A stretch of DNA of 64,000 nt, taken from positions 372,001 to 436,000 of the forward strand of contig CAZXOK010000001.1 of NCBI GenBank assembly GCA_964642175.1. Reading direction: 5' to 3'. This DNA comes from JANQGG01 sp964642175. GTDB lineage: Bacteria; Bacteroidota; Chlorobiia; Chlorobiales; Chloroherpetonaceae. The position numbers and the translations under genes are program-made. The notes under the pieces were generated by a model. It had not been told where the DNA came from, did no database searches, and saw nothing but the letters and a program-made list of their open reading frames with translations. Of this stretch, positions 1-8,248 are shown one piece after another; position 1 is the stretch's first letter, and every line of letters begins with the position of its first letter.

Positions 1-954
1 ATGGATATTTGCATGGATGGTTGATTCAAATGTTTGCTGATTGATAGGACACCAGCCACTATCGTTAGTTAGACCTGAATCGCGGGCAATTTTACCGGCA
101 TACTGAGGTGGAATAAAGTTAATAACATCAGCTTTTTCCATGCCAAACTCAGTTTCCAAGCCCATGGCTGCGGTATCAACTCTCATTACAGAGCCACCTG
201 AAAAGCCTGAACGCCATTCAATCATATCGCCATACAATTTACCCCAACCCTGCTGGAAGAGAGCTTGTTTGGAGAACTTCTCTTTTTCGTCCAGAATAAT
301 CACTTTAGCGGTTGGATTGTTCTTTTTGAGGTAATGAGCAAATAAGCTGGCGCGTTCGTATGGACCCGGAGGACAACGGAACGGATTCTGAGGTGCATGA
401 ATAATGGCAGTGCCACCTTGTTTCATGTTTTTAAGCTGATCGCGGAGCAATTCAGTTTGCGGGCCGGCATTATATGCATGCGGCATCACTTCAGCAGCTT
501 TCATATCGTAGCCTTCAACGGCATCCCATTTGAAGTCAACACCTGGAGAAACTACAGCACGGTCGTAAGCAATAGTTTTACCACCCTGTGTTTTGGCTTC
601 ACGTTTCATAGGATCAATTTCGATAACCACATCCTGGATAACATTTATACCAGCATCTTCTATTGGCTGGAAAGAGTGGCCAATATCATCCATGGTTTTT
701 AAGCCGGCCATCACCCAGTTACTGAACGGGCAGGTATAGAATGTGGCTTTTGGTTCTACAAGTGTTACATCGATGGATGGATCAAATTTCTTTACGTATC
801 TGGCTGCAGCAGCTCCACCAAAACCACCACCAATTACGAGTACGCGTTTTGAATTAGCTTTTAGAATAGAAGGTGCACCTACAACACCGGTGGCTGCGCC
901 TGTAAGGCTCAGCGCCAACATTTTTCCAAAATCTCTACGATTCATTTTAGACAT
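1..954 (-). CDS. fccB: Flavocytochrome c sulfide dehydrogenase, flavoprotein subunit (partial)
   Basis: Oxidises sulfide in the periplasm with a covalently bound FAD and passes electrons to the partner cytochrome c. The gene runs off the left edge; 318 codons are visible. The N-terminus (MSKMNRRDFGKM) has a twin-arginine export motif followed by a hydrophobic stretch. A Rossmann FAD motif GGGFGGAAAARY follows. FYTCPFSN matches the site of the FAD-linking cysteine, and the two redox-active cysteines are visible in FRCPPGPYERA and in GWCPINQQTFES. ATG 954 is chosen as start; ATG 945 is possible. It begins three bases after the stop of the cytochrome gene, so the two are probably co-transcribed and form the FccAB complex. 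Family assignment is firm from these motifs; only the C-terminus is unseen. Confidence 0.93.
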   Translation of the reverse strand, partial: MSKMNRRDFGKMLALSLTGAATGVVGAPSILKANSKRVLVIGGGFGGAAAARYVKKFDPSIDVTLVEPKATFYTCPFSNWVMAGLKTMDDIGHSFQPIEDAGINVIQDVVIEIDPMKREAKTQGGKTIAYDRAVVSPGVDFKWDAVEGYDMKAAEVMPHAYNAGPQTELLRDQLKNMKQGGTAIIHAPQNPFRCPPGPYERASLFAHYLKKNNPTAKVIILDEKEKFSKQALFQQGWGKLYGDMIEWRSGFSGGSVMRVDTAAMGLETEFGMEKADVINFIPPQYAGKIARDSGLTNDSGWCPINQQTFESTIHANIH

Positions 955-956
955 AA

Positions 957-1301
957 TTAGTTAGCCCCTCCTTGTTTAAGATTGCCAAAGTACTCAGCAA
1001 TTAATTTGATTTCTTCATCAGTATAGCCTTTGGCGATACGATCCATAACAGTTGGATTACCTTCCCCATTTTTGTATTTCATCATCTGTTCCTGAATGTA
1101 GGCAACTTCTTTGCCATAGATCTTGGGCATAACCCCAACACTTTTTCCATCCGGGCCATGGCATGAGGTACAGGATAATGAAAGTAACTTACCTCTGGAA
1201 TGAGGCTCGCTGCCGGCTTGCTTTTCACTTTTCCCGCAGCCCGATATCATGCCGGCGCTTACTACTAAAGCCAGGGAAAGCATTCCTAGTTTTTTAATCA
1301 T
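957..1301 (-). CDS. Monohaem cytochrome c lipoprotein, probable FCSD partner
   Basis: A small c-type cytochrome of 114 residues. The N-terminus is a lipoprotein signal ending in the lipobox MISGC, so the mature protein should be membrane-anchored on the periplasmic side. One haem-binding motif CTSCH follows near residue 46, and a methionine-containing segment (QMMKYKNG, VMDRIA) could give the distal ligand. It lies between soxZ and the sulfide dehydrogenase flavoprotein, three bases from the latter. It is therefore probably the electron acceptor of that flavoprotein (FccA role). Its single haem differs from the dihaem FccA of purple sulfur bacteria. The cytochrome assignment is certain; the partnership is inferred from position. 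Confidence 0.88.
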   Translation of the reverse strand: MIKKLGMLSLALVVSAGMISGCGKSEKQAGSEPHSRGKLLSLSCTSCHGPDGKSVGVMPKIYGKEVAYIQEQMMKYKNGEGNPTVMDRIAKGYTDEEIKLIAEYFGNLKQGGAN

Positions 1302-1318
1302 AAATCTTTTTTTAAAGG

Positions 1319-1639
1319 TTACTTAACGGTTGTTTCAGTTGAGTACTTCTTATTCTGATTATCAGCCAGGCTTAAACGGAGTTTTTCCCCTTTTTTGCCA
1401 CTGAATTCAAAGGAAATAAGCGGGTTCTTTGAGATGGATGGACCAAGGTGCATCTCCATCAATTTTTTTCCGCCTACATGCGCCAGTGCGCTGGTTAAGT
1501 GATTTGCAGGTATGGTTTTACCCGACTCATCTTTTCGGTGCCCCGATTCATTGGGATGTCTTACAATTGCTTTTACAGACACCACACCATTTTTTTCACG
1601 GGCAACAATTCTGATATTATTTGATTTATTCTCTGGCAT
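1319..1639 (-). CDS. soxZ: Sulfur carrier subunit SoxZ
   Basis: SoxZ pairs with SoxY to form the periplasmic carrier that holds sulfur intermediates during thiosulfate and sulfide oxidation. The 106-residue length fits the family. Family features are visible: VKAIVRHPNESGHRKDESGK early on, then GGKKLMEMHLGPSISKNP, and a C-terminal half with LSLADNQNKKYS typical of its immunoglobulin-like fold. There is no signal peptide, as expected, because SoxZ is carried out by the Tat signal of SoxY. It lies 19 bases downstream of soxY and 17 bases upstream of the cytochrome, in a four-gene minus-strand unit. Confidence 0.92.
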   Translation of the reverse strand: MPENKSNNIRIVAREKNGVVSVKAIVRHPNESGHRKDESGKTIPANHLTSALAHVGGKKLMEMHLGPSISKNPLISFEFSGKKGEKLRLSLADNQNKKYSTETTVK

Positions 1640-1658
1640 TCCGGTTTGCGTTTAAAAT

Positions 1659-2099
1659 TTAACAAGCTTGTGCGTCTACTTTTACATGCTGAGAGGTGGT
1701 GTAATATTTTCCACCGGCTTTTACTACAACATGTACTTTTGAGGTTTCCCGCATTTTAATACGAGTTGAGACTTTAGGCAGCATTTTTGGGCTGAGATCC
1801 ACATAGAGTACAAGCGGACTTTTGTTTTTTTCAACAAAAACAGCCACTTCCTGTACCCGGCTCAATGTTGAGTTAACTGTAATGGGTACGGTTGAGCTGT
1901 TGGAGGCAACTTTTGGAATATCCAGTGTAATCTTTTTTGACGGAATTAACTTCTGACTTCCAAATGTCGCTTTCAGAGCTTTTTCGTAGGTGCTTGCCTT
2001 AAACGCACGTTTGTTCCATAACGCAAACAGGTCGCTTGGTGCTAAAGCTACCAAGGCCAGTCCCGATAGGGTATGCTTAAAAAAATCGCGGCGGTTCAT
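1659..2099 (-). CDS. soxY: Sulfur carrier subunit SoxY with atypical C-terminus
   Basis: SoxY carries the sulfur substrate on a cysteine at the end of a flexible arm. The 146-residue protein starts with a twin-arginine signal (MNRRDFFKH, then a hydrophobic stretch ending near SDLFA), which would export the folded SoxYZ complex. The core resembles SoxY, including the segment GGKYYTTSQHVKVD just before the tail. The canonical ending GGCGG is absent: the protein ends VDAQAC, with the single cysteine as the very last residue, followed directly by TAA. It is the first gene of the four-gene sulfur unit, and a palindromic element lies upstream at 2184-2220. Family call is firm; the tail is the oddity. 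Confidence 0.88.
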   Translation of the reverse strand: MNRRDFFKHTLSGLALVALAPSDLFALWNKRAFKASTYEKALKATFGSQKLIPSKKITLDIPKVASNSSTVPITVNSTLSRVQEVAVFVEKNKSPLVLYVDLSPKMLPKVSTRIKMRETSKVHVVVKAGGKYYTTSQHVKVDAQAC

Positions 2100-2183
2100 A
2101 AAAATTGAGATGATTACTGTTCAAAAATATTGTTTAATGTTCTTCCTGTGATTGTGAAGTTGCAAGTCAACTTACTTTTAATT

Positions 2184-2220
2184 TATCACGAAAGTATCAC
2201 AATCGTGTTATCACGTGATA
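2184..2220. promoter_or_regulatory. Candidate operator array upstream of soxY
   Basis: The half-site TATCAC occurs three times, at 2184, 2195 and 2209. The last copy is part of a perfect 12-base palindrome, TATCACGTGATA (2209-2220). The first two copies are 11 bases apart, about one helical turn. The array lies about 85-120 bases upstream of the soxY start, between that gene and the gltB terminator, where the promoter of the sulfur cluster should be. Binding by a dimeric regulator is an inference; the regulator gene was not seen in the window. Confidence 0.45.
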
Positions 2221-2306
2221 TTTAAAAAGCAGGAATCAAGAGGTTTTTCTTGCAAGAACAGAAGGTTGGTCGGTAGTAAAAGACAAGAAAAAGATAATAT
2301 CATCCT

Positions 2307-2334
2307 AAAAAAAGGCGCACTGCATTTGCAGCGC
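2307..2334 (-). terminator. Rho-independent terminator of gltB
   Basis: Read on the minus strand, a GC-rich hairpin (GCGC and TGC arms at 2315-2334, with a small bulge) is followed by a run of seven T. It starts 13 bases past the gltB stop and separates gltB from the sulfur cluster. Confidence 0.75.
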
Positions 2335-2346
2335 AACAGTTCATTT

Positions 2347-5300
2347 TTAGCTTGATTTGGCCATAGACAGGGGCGCATATTTTCTGAAATTCTGTTTTGA
2401 TGCTGCCCAATGCATCAGGATATACTGAGCAGAGTTACTCTGGGTTTCATTGGCGTACTCTTCTAAAACAGACTTAAGCTTTTCTTGATCTTTTTCAGAC
2501 ATCGTAACATGGGTGATATATTCTTCATTAACATTTTTGTCTTGCACTTCACCATACAGATAGAGCTCGCCACCCGTCATGCCAGCCCCAAGGTTGTAGG
2601 AGACTTTATCCAGAATCACAACAGTGCCGTTGGTCATGTATTCGCAGGCATGCAAGCCAACGCCTTCCACAACGGCCGTAGCTCCACTGTTGCGCACGGC
2701 GAACCTGTCGCCGGCCAGGCCACTAACAAAGAGTTTTCCGCCTGTGGCGCCATAAAGGGCGCAATTGCCAATGATGGTGTTCTTTTCAGCGGCAAAAGAG
2801 GCTTTCAGGCTGGGGCGAATAACCATTTTACCACCTGACATGGATTTACAGACCGAATCGTTGGCTTCTCCGAATAATCGCACGTTTATACCCGGTACCA
2901 TAAATACCCCGAATCCCTGACCGGCACTTCCGGTAAATTCCAGGTTGATGTTGCCTTTAAACGGTGCTTCCTGATGATTAAACACCGTTTTGGCTTCGGC
3001 ATATTGGCTGCCTTTAAGCGATATCAATCCACACAGCGTGGCTGGTATAGCACGGTCGGAGGTTTTAATGGTATAAGCCAGTTTTATATCCTGGTCTTTA
3101 TCAATAATACTTTTGGTTTTTTTGGCAATCGATTCATTTAACGCATTGATGCCTTCATCAAATACCGTCTTAAGCGACCCGGTTTGAGGCATGGGATTAT
3201 TGAAGAATTTCCTGAAATCCAGTTTGCGCTTGGTAATGATCTCCATGTGTTTTTCGCTGGCTTTCAACAGATCGGTACGGCCAATAATCTCAGAAATTTG
3301 GTTCATACCTAACCTGGCGAGATGTTGCCGAACATCTTCAGCAATGATCTGCATCAAACGAACCACATGCTCAGGCGTACCTTTGTACTTGGCTTTGAAT
3401 TTCGGATCGTGGGTGGCAATTCCTGTGGGGCATGTGTTTTTTTCACAAATACGAGCCATAATACAGCCTTCGGCGATCAGGAGTAATTTCCCGAAATCGT
3501 ACTCATCAGCGCCAAGGAGAGCCGCAATAATAATGTCTTTTCCGGTGGAGAGTCCACCATCGGCGCGCAAGATTACCGTGTGGCGCAGGTTGTTTTCAAC
3601 CAAAGCGCGATGCACCTTGTTCAGCCCGATTTCCCATGGCAGTCCGGCATGGCGCATAGAAGTGAGCGTTGCGGCTCCGGTTCCGCCATCGCCACCGCTT
3701 ATGTGAATGGAATCGGCGCCGGCTTTCACCACACCCACTGCTACCGTGCCAATGCCCTCACCGCTGGTGAGCTTGACATTTACTTTTACCTCGGGTTGCA
3801 ATTGTCGCAGTTCGTAGATCAGTTCCTTGAGATCTTCAATGCTGTAGATATCGTGCATAGGTGGCGGCGAGATCAAATCAATGCCGGGCAACGCATGGCG
3901 GGCTTTTGCAATTTCCACATCCACCTTGGCGCTCATAAGCTGACCGCCTTCTCCGGGTTTGGCACCCTGGGATATCTTGATTTGAATTTCTTTAGCGGCC
4001 ATTAAATACTCGGCGGTTACACCGAATCGGCCCGAGGCCACCTGTTTAATGGTGGAAGTCACCCCTTCGGTAAAATAGTACGGGTTTTCGCCGCCTTCAC
4101 CACTGTTGCTGCGTCCATTAATGGTTTTCATGGCCAGTATCAAATCCCGTTGCGACTCGGCACTGATGGCCCCAAAAGACATGCCACCGGTTCCAAAGCG
4201 CTTTAAGATAGATTCGGCCGGCTCTACCTTTTCAGTTGAGGCGTTGGGATTGTTATAATCCAGATCAAAGGCATGGCGTAACGATATCGGTTCGTTTTCC
4301 TCGCCTGTTTTTAAATACTCCTGGTAAAGTTCGGCATTTGGATCGGGCGAAAAGGTTTCGCTGCGGATCAGTTTATGGATCAGCTTGGAGCGCTGGCTTG
4401 TCATGCCGTGTTTTTCACCTTTCAAGCCTTTATTGTGCTCTTTTAAAAGATAAGTGTTGCCCAGGGTTTGCTCAGAATCGAACTGCTCGGCTCGCTCGAT
4501 GCGTTTTATAACATCGTCGGCCAGGTCTTTAATTTCTATGCCGCCAAACATACTTTCCAATCCCGGGAAAAATTCATTGATCAGTTCGGTGCCAAGGCCA
4601 ATAGCGGTAAAGAGCTTGGCGCTCTGGTAACTGCGCAGGACCGAAATACCCATTTTAGCCATCACTTTCAGGATGCCGGTTTTAAAAGCTTCGATAATCC
4701 GGGTTTCATTTTCATCGGCATTGGCGTGTTCTTTTAATATATCCGGATCGAAGCGGGCAATTTCCAGCGCCAGGTAAGGACATACCGCGGCTGCCCCAAA
4801 GCTTATGAGCGCCGAAAGTTGATGGGTATCTTTAATTTCCCCGGAGTGAACCACAATAGACGCCTCAAGGCGGGTGCCGGCATCGTTAAGCGCATTGACA
4901 ACTGTACGGAGCATCAAAAGGCTGGGAATAGGCGGATGCTTGTAATCTGAGCCTTCATCGCTGAGTATAATAATGCTTGCACCTTTGTTTACCGCGTAAA
5001 CGACTTCCCGAGCCACATCATTAAGCACATTTCTAAAGCCAACGCTGCCCTGATCGCGATTGAACACCATTTTGTACTCTTTGACATGAAAGAGCGGCTC
5101 GGGTTGATGGCTGTTCATAAATGAACGAATGTAAGCCATATTGGCCAGGCTGATAACCGGGCTTGGAAACTCGATGCCAACCGGTGGCGGGATCAGCTCT
5201 TTGGGTGCAAAGATATTTGGACGGCGCCCCAGGGTGGTGCGCAGGTTGGTTACTGAACGCTCGCGAATATAGTCGACAGGTGGATTGGTAACCTGGGCAA

Positions 5301-6744
5301 AGCGTTGGTAAAAATAATCAAAAAATGAGCGCGGTTCATCTGAGAAAACCGCTAACCGTGCCGTATCGCCCATAGAACCAATCGGTTCTTTGCCGGTTTT
5401 GATCATCGGCGAAAGCATACGGGTCATATCTTCCTGGGTAATCCCAAACAAGTTCTTTTTGCTCAGCGAACCGGACTGAGAAGGCGTTTCAACTTTTTCG
5501 GGCTGAATGAGTCTTGGATCGAATGTAGCGCCTTTGTTTTCGGTAGATTCACTGGGATCGCGGAAATCCACGCGTCCCGACTCCAGATCGACGTTTACAC
5601 CGGTGCCAGCTAAAAGTGCACCTTTTTCAAGTACCTCTTCTTCTTCAATTTTAAAGGCACCCGCATCGGAGCAGAGATAGAAATAATCTTCGGTCTTTGC
5701 CCATCGCGCCGGCCGGAAACCGTTACGATCCAGGCGTGCCCCCACGGTCTGTCCATCGGAGTAGCATACACTGGCCGGGCCATCCCAGGGCTCCATGGCC
5801 CGCCGCCAGAACCGGTAGTACGTGTTATCGTGGTCGGCCGGTGGGATCATAATGCCGAGGATATTTTCAATTTTTGGAATACTGCTCAAGTGATGCAGTG
5901 CTTCCACCATTTCATTAAGGTTGCCCGAATCACTCACACCATAACGCGTAATCAGGTCGTTGGGTACCAATCCAAGGGATTTCTCACGTGAGGCAGCCCA
6001 GGAGCGGTTCCCGGCAATGGTATTGATTTCGCCATTATGCGCAATGATCCTGAACGGCTGGGCTTTATCCCAGCTGGTACGGGTGTTGGTACTAAATCGT
6101 CGGTGAAAAACCGCAAACCTTGTTTTGTATAATGGATTTTGAAGATCGAGGTAGAATTTTCCCAGATCTTCAGCCAGGGTCAATGCCTTATAAACAATAG
6201 TATTGGTTGAAATGGACGTGATAAAATACTGGCTTTGAATGCCCTCGGCACGTGTATAGCTGCGAACGCTCTGTTTGGCTTTGAAAAGCAGTCGGTTATA
6301 GGAGGCATCGGAGCGGCAATGTGCCGGACGCGAGATAAACACCTGCAGAATTACAGGCAGGGTATCGAGGGCTTCCTGGCCTAAAATAGCCGTATCGACC
6401 GGAACTTCGCGAATGTGGCGGATGTGAAGATCCATGGTTTCAAAAATGTCGGTAAAAGATCTCAGGATGAACCGCCGAAGTTCAGCATCTCTGGGTAAAA
6501 ACAGTGTGGCCACGGCCATTTCACCCTTCTGAAATTCGAAAAGTTCGTAAGGGATATCGGTCATCACCCCGGCACCGTCGCTGGATTTTTGATCAGCGGC
6601 ACACGCTCCGCGGTACTCCATGGTACACAGGGCATGCAAAGCCTGCTCTAAATGGGCATGGTTGCTGACGGCTTTTCTGCTGGCAATAAACCCAACGCCA
6701 CATGAACTTTGTTCTATTTCTTCTCTATCAAAACCAACCGCCAT
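2347..6744 (-). CDS. gltB: Glutamate synthase, large subunit
   Basis: Makes two glutamates from glutamine and 2-oxoglutarate in the cytoplasm. The 1465 residues carry the usual domain order. An N-terminal class II glutamine amidotransferase comes first; its nucleophile would be Cys15 in SSCGVGF once a short propeptide is removed. Then come the central domain, the FMN-binding synthase domain (GGTGAATLTS, IILRADGGL-type motifs) with the iron-sulfur cysteines in CIMARICEKNTCPTG near residue 1095, and a C-terminal GXGXG beta-helix domain (GATGGKLFVSG, GGELYLYG). Length and motifs are normal. The small subunit gltD is not adjacent, so it must lie elsewhere or the enzyme uses another electron donor. 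The gene is monocistronic, with its own terminator, and divergent from the glycosyltransferase gene. Confidence 0.96.
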   Translation of the reverse strand: MAVGFDREEIEQSSCGVGFIASRKAVSNHAHLEQALHALCTMEYRGACAADQKSSDGAGVMTDIPYELFEFQKGEMAVATLFLPRDAELRRFILRSFTDIFETMDLHIRHIREVPVDTAILGQEALDTLPVILQVFISRPAHCRSDASYNRLLFKAKQSVRSYTRAEGIQSQYFITSISTNTIVYKALTLAEDLGKFYLDLQNPLYKTRFAVFHRRFSTNTRTSWDKAQPFRIIAHNGEINTIAGNRSWAASREKSLGLVPNDLITRYGVSDSGNLNEMVEALHHLSSIPKIENILGIMIPPADHDNTYYRFWRRAMEPWDGPASVCYSDGQTVGARLDRNGFRPARWAKTEDYFYLCSDAGAFKIEEEEVLEKGALLAGTGVNVDLESGRVDFRDPSESTENKGATFDPRLIQPEKVETPSQSGSLSKKNLFGITQEDMTRMLSPMIKTGKEPIGSMGDTARLAVFSDEPRSFFDYFYQRFAQVTNPPVDYIRERSVTNLRTTLGRRPNIFAPKELIPPPVGIEFPSPVISLANMAYIRSFMNSHQPEPLFHVKEYKMVFNRDQGSVGFRNVLNDVAREVVYAVNKGASIIILSDEGSDYKHPPIPSLLMLRTVVNALNDAGTRLEASIVVHSGEIKDTHQLSALISFGAAAVCPYLALEIARFDPDILKEHANADENETRIIEAFKTGILKVMAKMGISVLRSYQSAKLFTAIGLGTELINEFFPGLESMFGGIEIKDLADDVIKRIERAEQFDSEQTLGNTYLLKEHNKGLKGEKHGMTSQRSKLIHKLIRSETFSPDPNAELYQEYLKTGEENEPISLRHAFDLDYNNPNASTEKVEPAESILKRFGTGGMSFGAISAESQRDLILAMKTINGRSNSGEGGENPYYFTEGVTSTIKQVASGRFGVTAEYLMAAKEIQIKISQGAKPGEGGQLMSAKVDVEIAKARHALPGIDLISPPPMHDIYSIEDLKELIYELRQLQPEVKVNVKLTSGEGIGTVAVGVVKAGADSIHISGGDGGTGAATLTSMRHAGLPWEIGLNKVHRALVENNLRHTVILRADGGLSTGKDIIIAALLGADEYDFGKLLLIAEGCIMARICEKNTCPTGIATHDPKFKAKYKGTPEHVVRLMQIIAEDVRQHLARLGMNQISEIIGRTDLLKASEKHMEIITKRKLDFRKFFNNPMPQTGSLKTVFDEGINALNESIAKKTKSIIDKDQDIKLAYTIKTSDRAIPATLCGLISLKGSQYAEAKTVFNHQEAPFKGNINLEFTGSAGQGFGVFMVPGINVRLFGEANDSVCKSMSGGKMVIRPSLKASFAAEKNTIIGNCALYGATGGKLFVSGLAGDRFAVRNSGATAVVEGVGLHACEYMTNGTVVILDKVSYNLGAGMTGGELYLYGEVQDKNVNEEYITHVTMSEKDQEKLKSVLEEYANETQSNSAQYILMHWAASKQNFRKYAPLSMAKSS

Positions 6745-6939
6745 ATAAAATCTAAATTCTAGTTGTAATTGTATGTACCCTTAAACCGTGCTCTCATTTT
6801 AAGGCATGTTTAAGATAAAAGACCTTTAATTTACGGTTTTTTTCTCTAAGTTTTAAGCTGAACCTGTTATTTTAGAGTCGGGCGTTTGCTTAAAACCCTA
6901 ACATAACCTTTTAAAAACGGTGTATTTAGCACTCATATT

Positions 6940-7665
6940 ATGATGTTTTCGGTTGTTCCGTGTTACAATGCTGAGCAGAGTATAAACGCATTGTTGAATC
7001 GGCTTTCGGCACACATGCCTAAAGAGCAGGTGATTTGCATCAACGATGGCTCAACCGATACTACCCGCACTGTTTTAGACAAAGAGGACTGCTACAGCCA
7101 TCATTTTACCCAGAACCAGGGTAAAGGTGCCTGTTTGAAAAAGGGATTTGAACTGGCCCTGGCACGTGATGCCTCCGGGGTGCTGACCATTGACGCCGAT
7201 TTGCAGCACAGCCCCGAAGAACTCCCGAAATTTCAGGATGCAGCATTATCGTTTGATATTGTTATTGGTTCAAGGCGTGAGCCCAACCAGCCCTTTGGCA
7301 AGCCCATGCCGCTCAACCGCCGCTTTTCAAATACCATCACTTCTGTGGTACTGACCCGGTTATGCAACCAGCCGGTTTGGGATTCTCAATGTGGTTACCG
7401 GTTGATCTCGGCGCCCTGTATCGAAGAAATTCTACCTCTGTGCCACGAAACCGGGTTCATGTTCGAAACCGAGTTTCTGCTTCATGCTGCTTCGCGAGGT
7501 TACAAAATCGGGTTTGTGGGCATTGAAACCATTTACACATCGGCTAAAAGTCATATGCGCTATGCAACCGACACCCTGAATTTTATAAAGCTGATCTTTA
7601 GGCACGCCGCTCTTCATTCGGCTGCACAGCCAGAAACCACACCCCGAAAAGTGATTTCACAATAA
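6940..7665 (+). CDS. Family 2 glycosyltransferase (dolichyl-phosphate mannosyltransferase-like)
   Basis: A 241-residue GT-A fold enzyme that would transfer a sugar from a nucleotide donor, probably to a polyprenyl-phosphate or cell-surface acceptor. Motifs are VVPCYNAE at the N-terminus, CINDGSTDTT, TIDADLQH (the DXD-like metal site) and GSRREPNQP, followed by DSQCGYRLI, all typical of DPM1/GtrB-like proteins. No clear C-terminal membrane segment is present, so it should be cytoplasmic or peripheral. Either of the two consecutive ATG codons (6940, 6943) may be the start. It lies 21 bases before ispF and is probably co-transcribed with it. The donor and acceptor cannot be told from sequence. 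Confidence 0.85.
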   Translation: MMFSVVPCYNAEQSINALLNRLSAHMPKEQVICINDGSTDTTRTVLDKEDCYSHHFTQNQGKGACLKKGFELALARDASGVLTIDADLQHSPEELPKFQDAALSFDIVIGSRREPNQPFGKPMPLNRRFSNTITSVVLTRLCNQPVWDSQCGYRLISAPCIEEILPLCHETGFMFETEFLLHAASRGYKIGFVGIETIYTSAKSHMRYATDTLNFIKLIFRHAALHSAAQPETTPRKVISQ

Positions 7666-7686
7666 CCATAAAATGTTTCAACAGAT

Positions 7687-8160
7687 ATGAGAATTGGTAT
7701 CGGAATAGATATTCATCAGTTAGTAGAAGGTCGAAAATTGATCATTGGTGGGGTAGAATTGCCTTACCACAAGGGTTTGCTCGGGCACAGCGATGCCGAT
7801 GTGCTGTTACATGCCATCAGTGATGCCTTGCTTGGTGCAGCGGCCCTGGGCGATATTGGTAAGCACTTTCCAGATACCGATCCGGCCTATAAAGGCATCG
7901 ATAGCTTGCTCTTGCTTAAACATGTAGGTAAGCTCCTCGAAAAGCATGGGTACAAACCCGTCAATATCGATTCCATGCTCCTGCTGGAAAAACCAAAAGT
8001 AGCTCCCTACATTATGGATATGCGCAAAAATATCTCGCGGTGCCTGAGTATGGATATGGACACGGTCTCGGTAAAAGCCACTACAAACGAAAAGTTGGGC
8101 TATGTTGGCAAAGGTGATGGCGCAGTGGCCCATGCCGTATGCCTGATTGATAAGATTTGA
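7687..8160 (+). CDS. ispF: 2-C-methyl-D-erythritol 2,4-cyclodiphosphate synthase
   Basis: Fifth enzyme of the non-mevalonate (MEP) isoprenoid pathway. It cyclises CDP-methylerythritol phosphate and releases CMP. The protein is 157 residues, the normal size. The metal-binding motif GIDIHQL is at the N-terminus, followed by the signature GHSDADVLLHAISDALLGA, then GDIGKHFPDTD and the C-terminal KATTNEKLGYVGKGDG that binds the nucleotide. All key residues are present. It follows the glycosyltransferase at 21 bases. This implies the organism makes isoprenoids by the MEP route. Confidence 0.97.
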   Translation: MRIGIGIDIHQLVEGRKLIIGGVELPYHKGLLGHSDADVLLHAISDALLGAAALGDIGKHFPDTDPAYKGIDSLLLLKHVGKLLEKHGYKPVNIDSMLLLEKPKVAPYIMDMRKNISRCLSMDMDTVSVKATTNEKLGYVGKGDGAVAHAVCLIDKI

Positions 8161-8248
8161 TTTTTCAGTCTCGTTTGATAGGTTGATTTAAACAGTAAAA
8201 CCATTAAAGTTACTTTAGTCTTAAATTAATTTATATGGAGATACGTTT

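Noticed and set aside
743..964. Plus-strand frame opposite the sulfide dehydrogenase gene
   Set aside because: It is a shadow of fccB, whose minus-strand frame carries the FAD and cysteine motifs.
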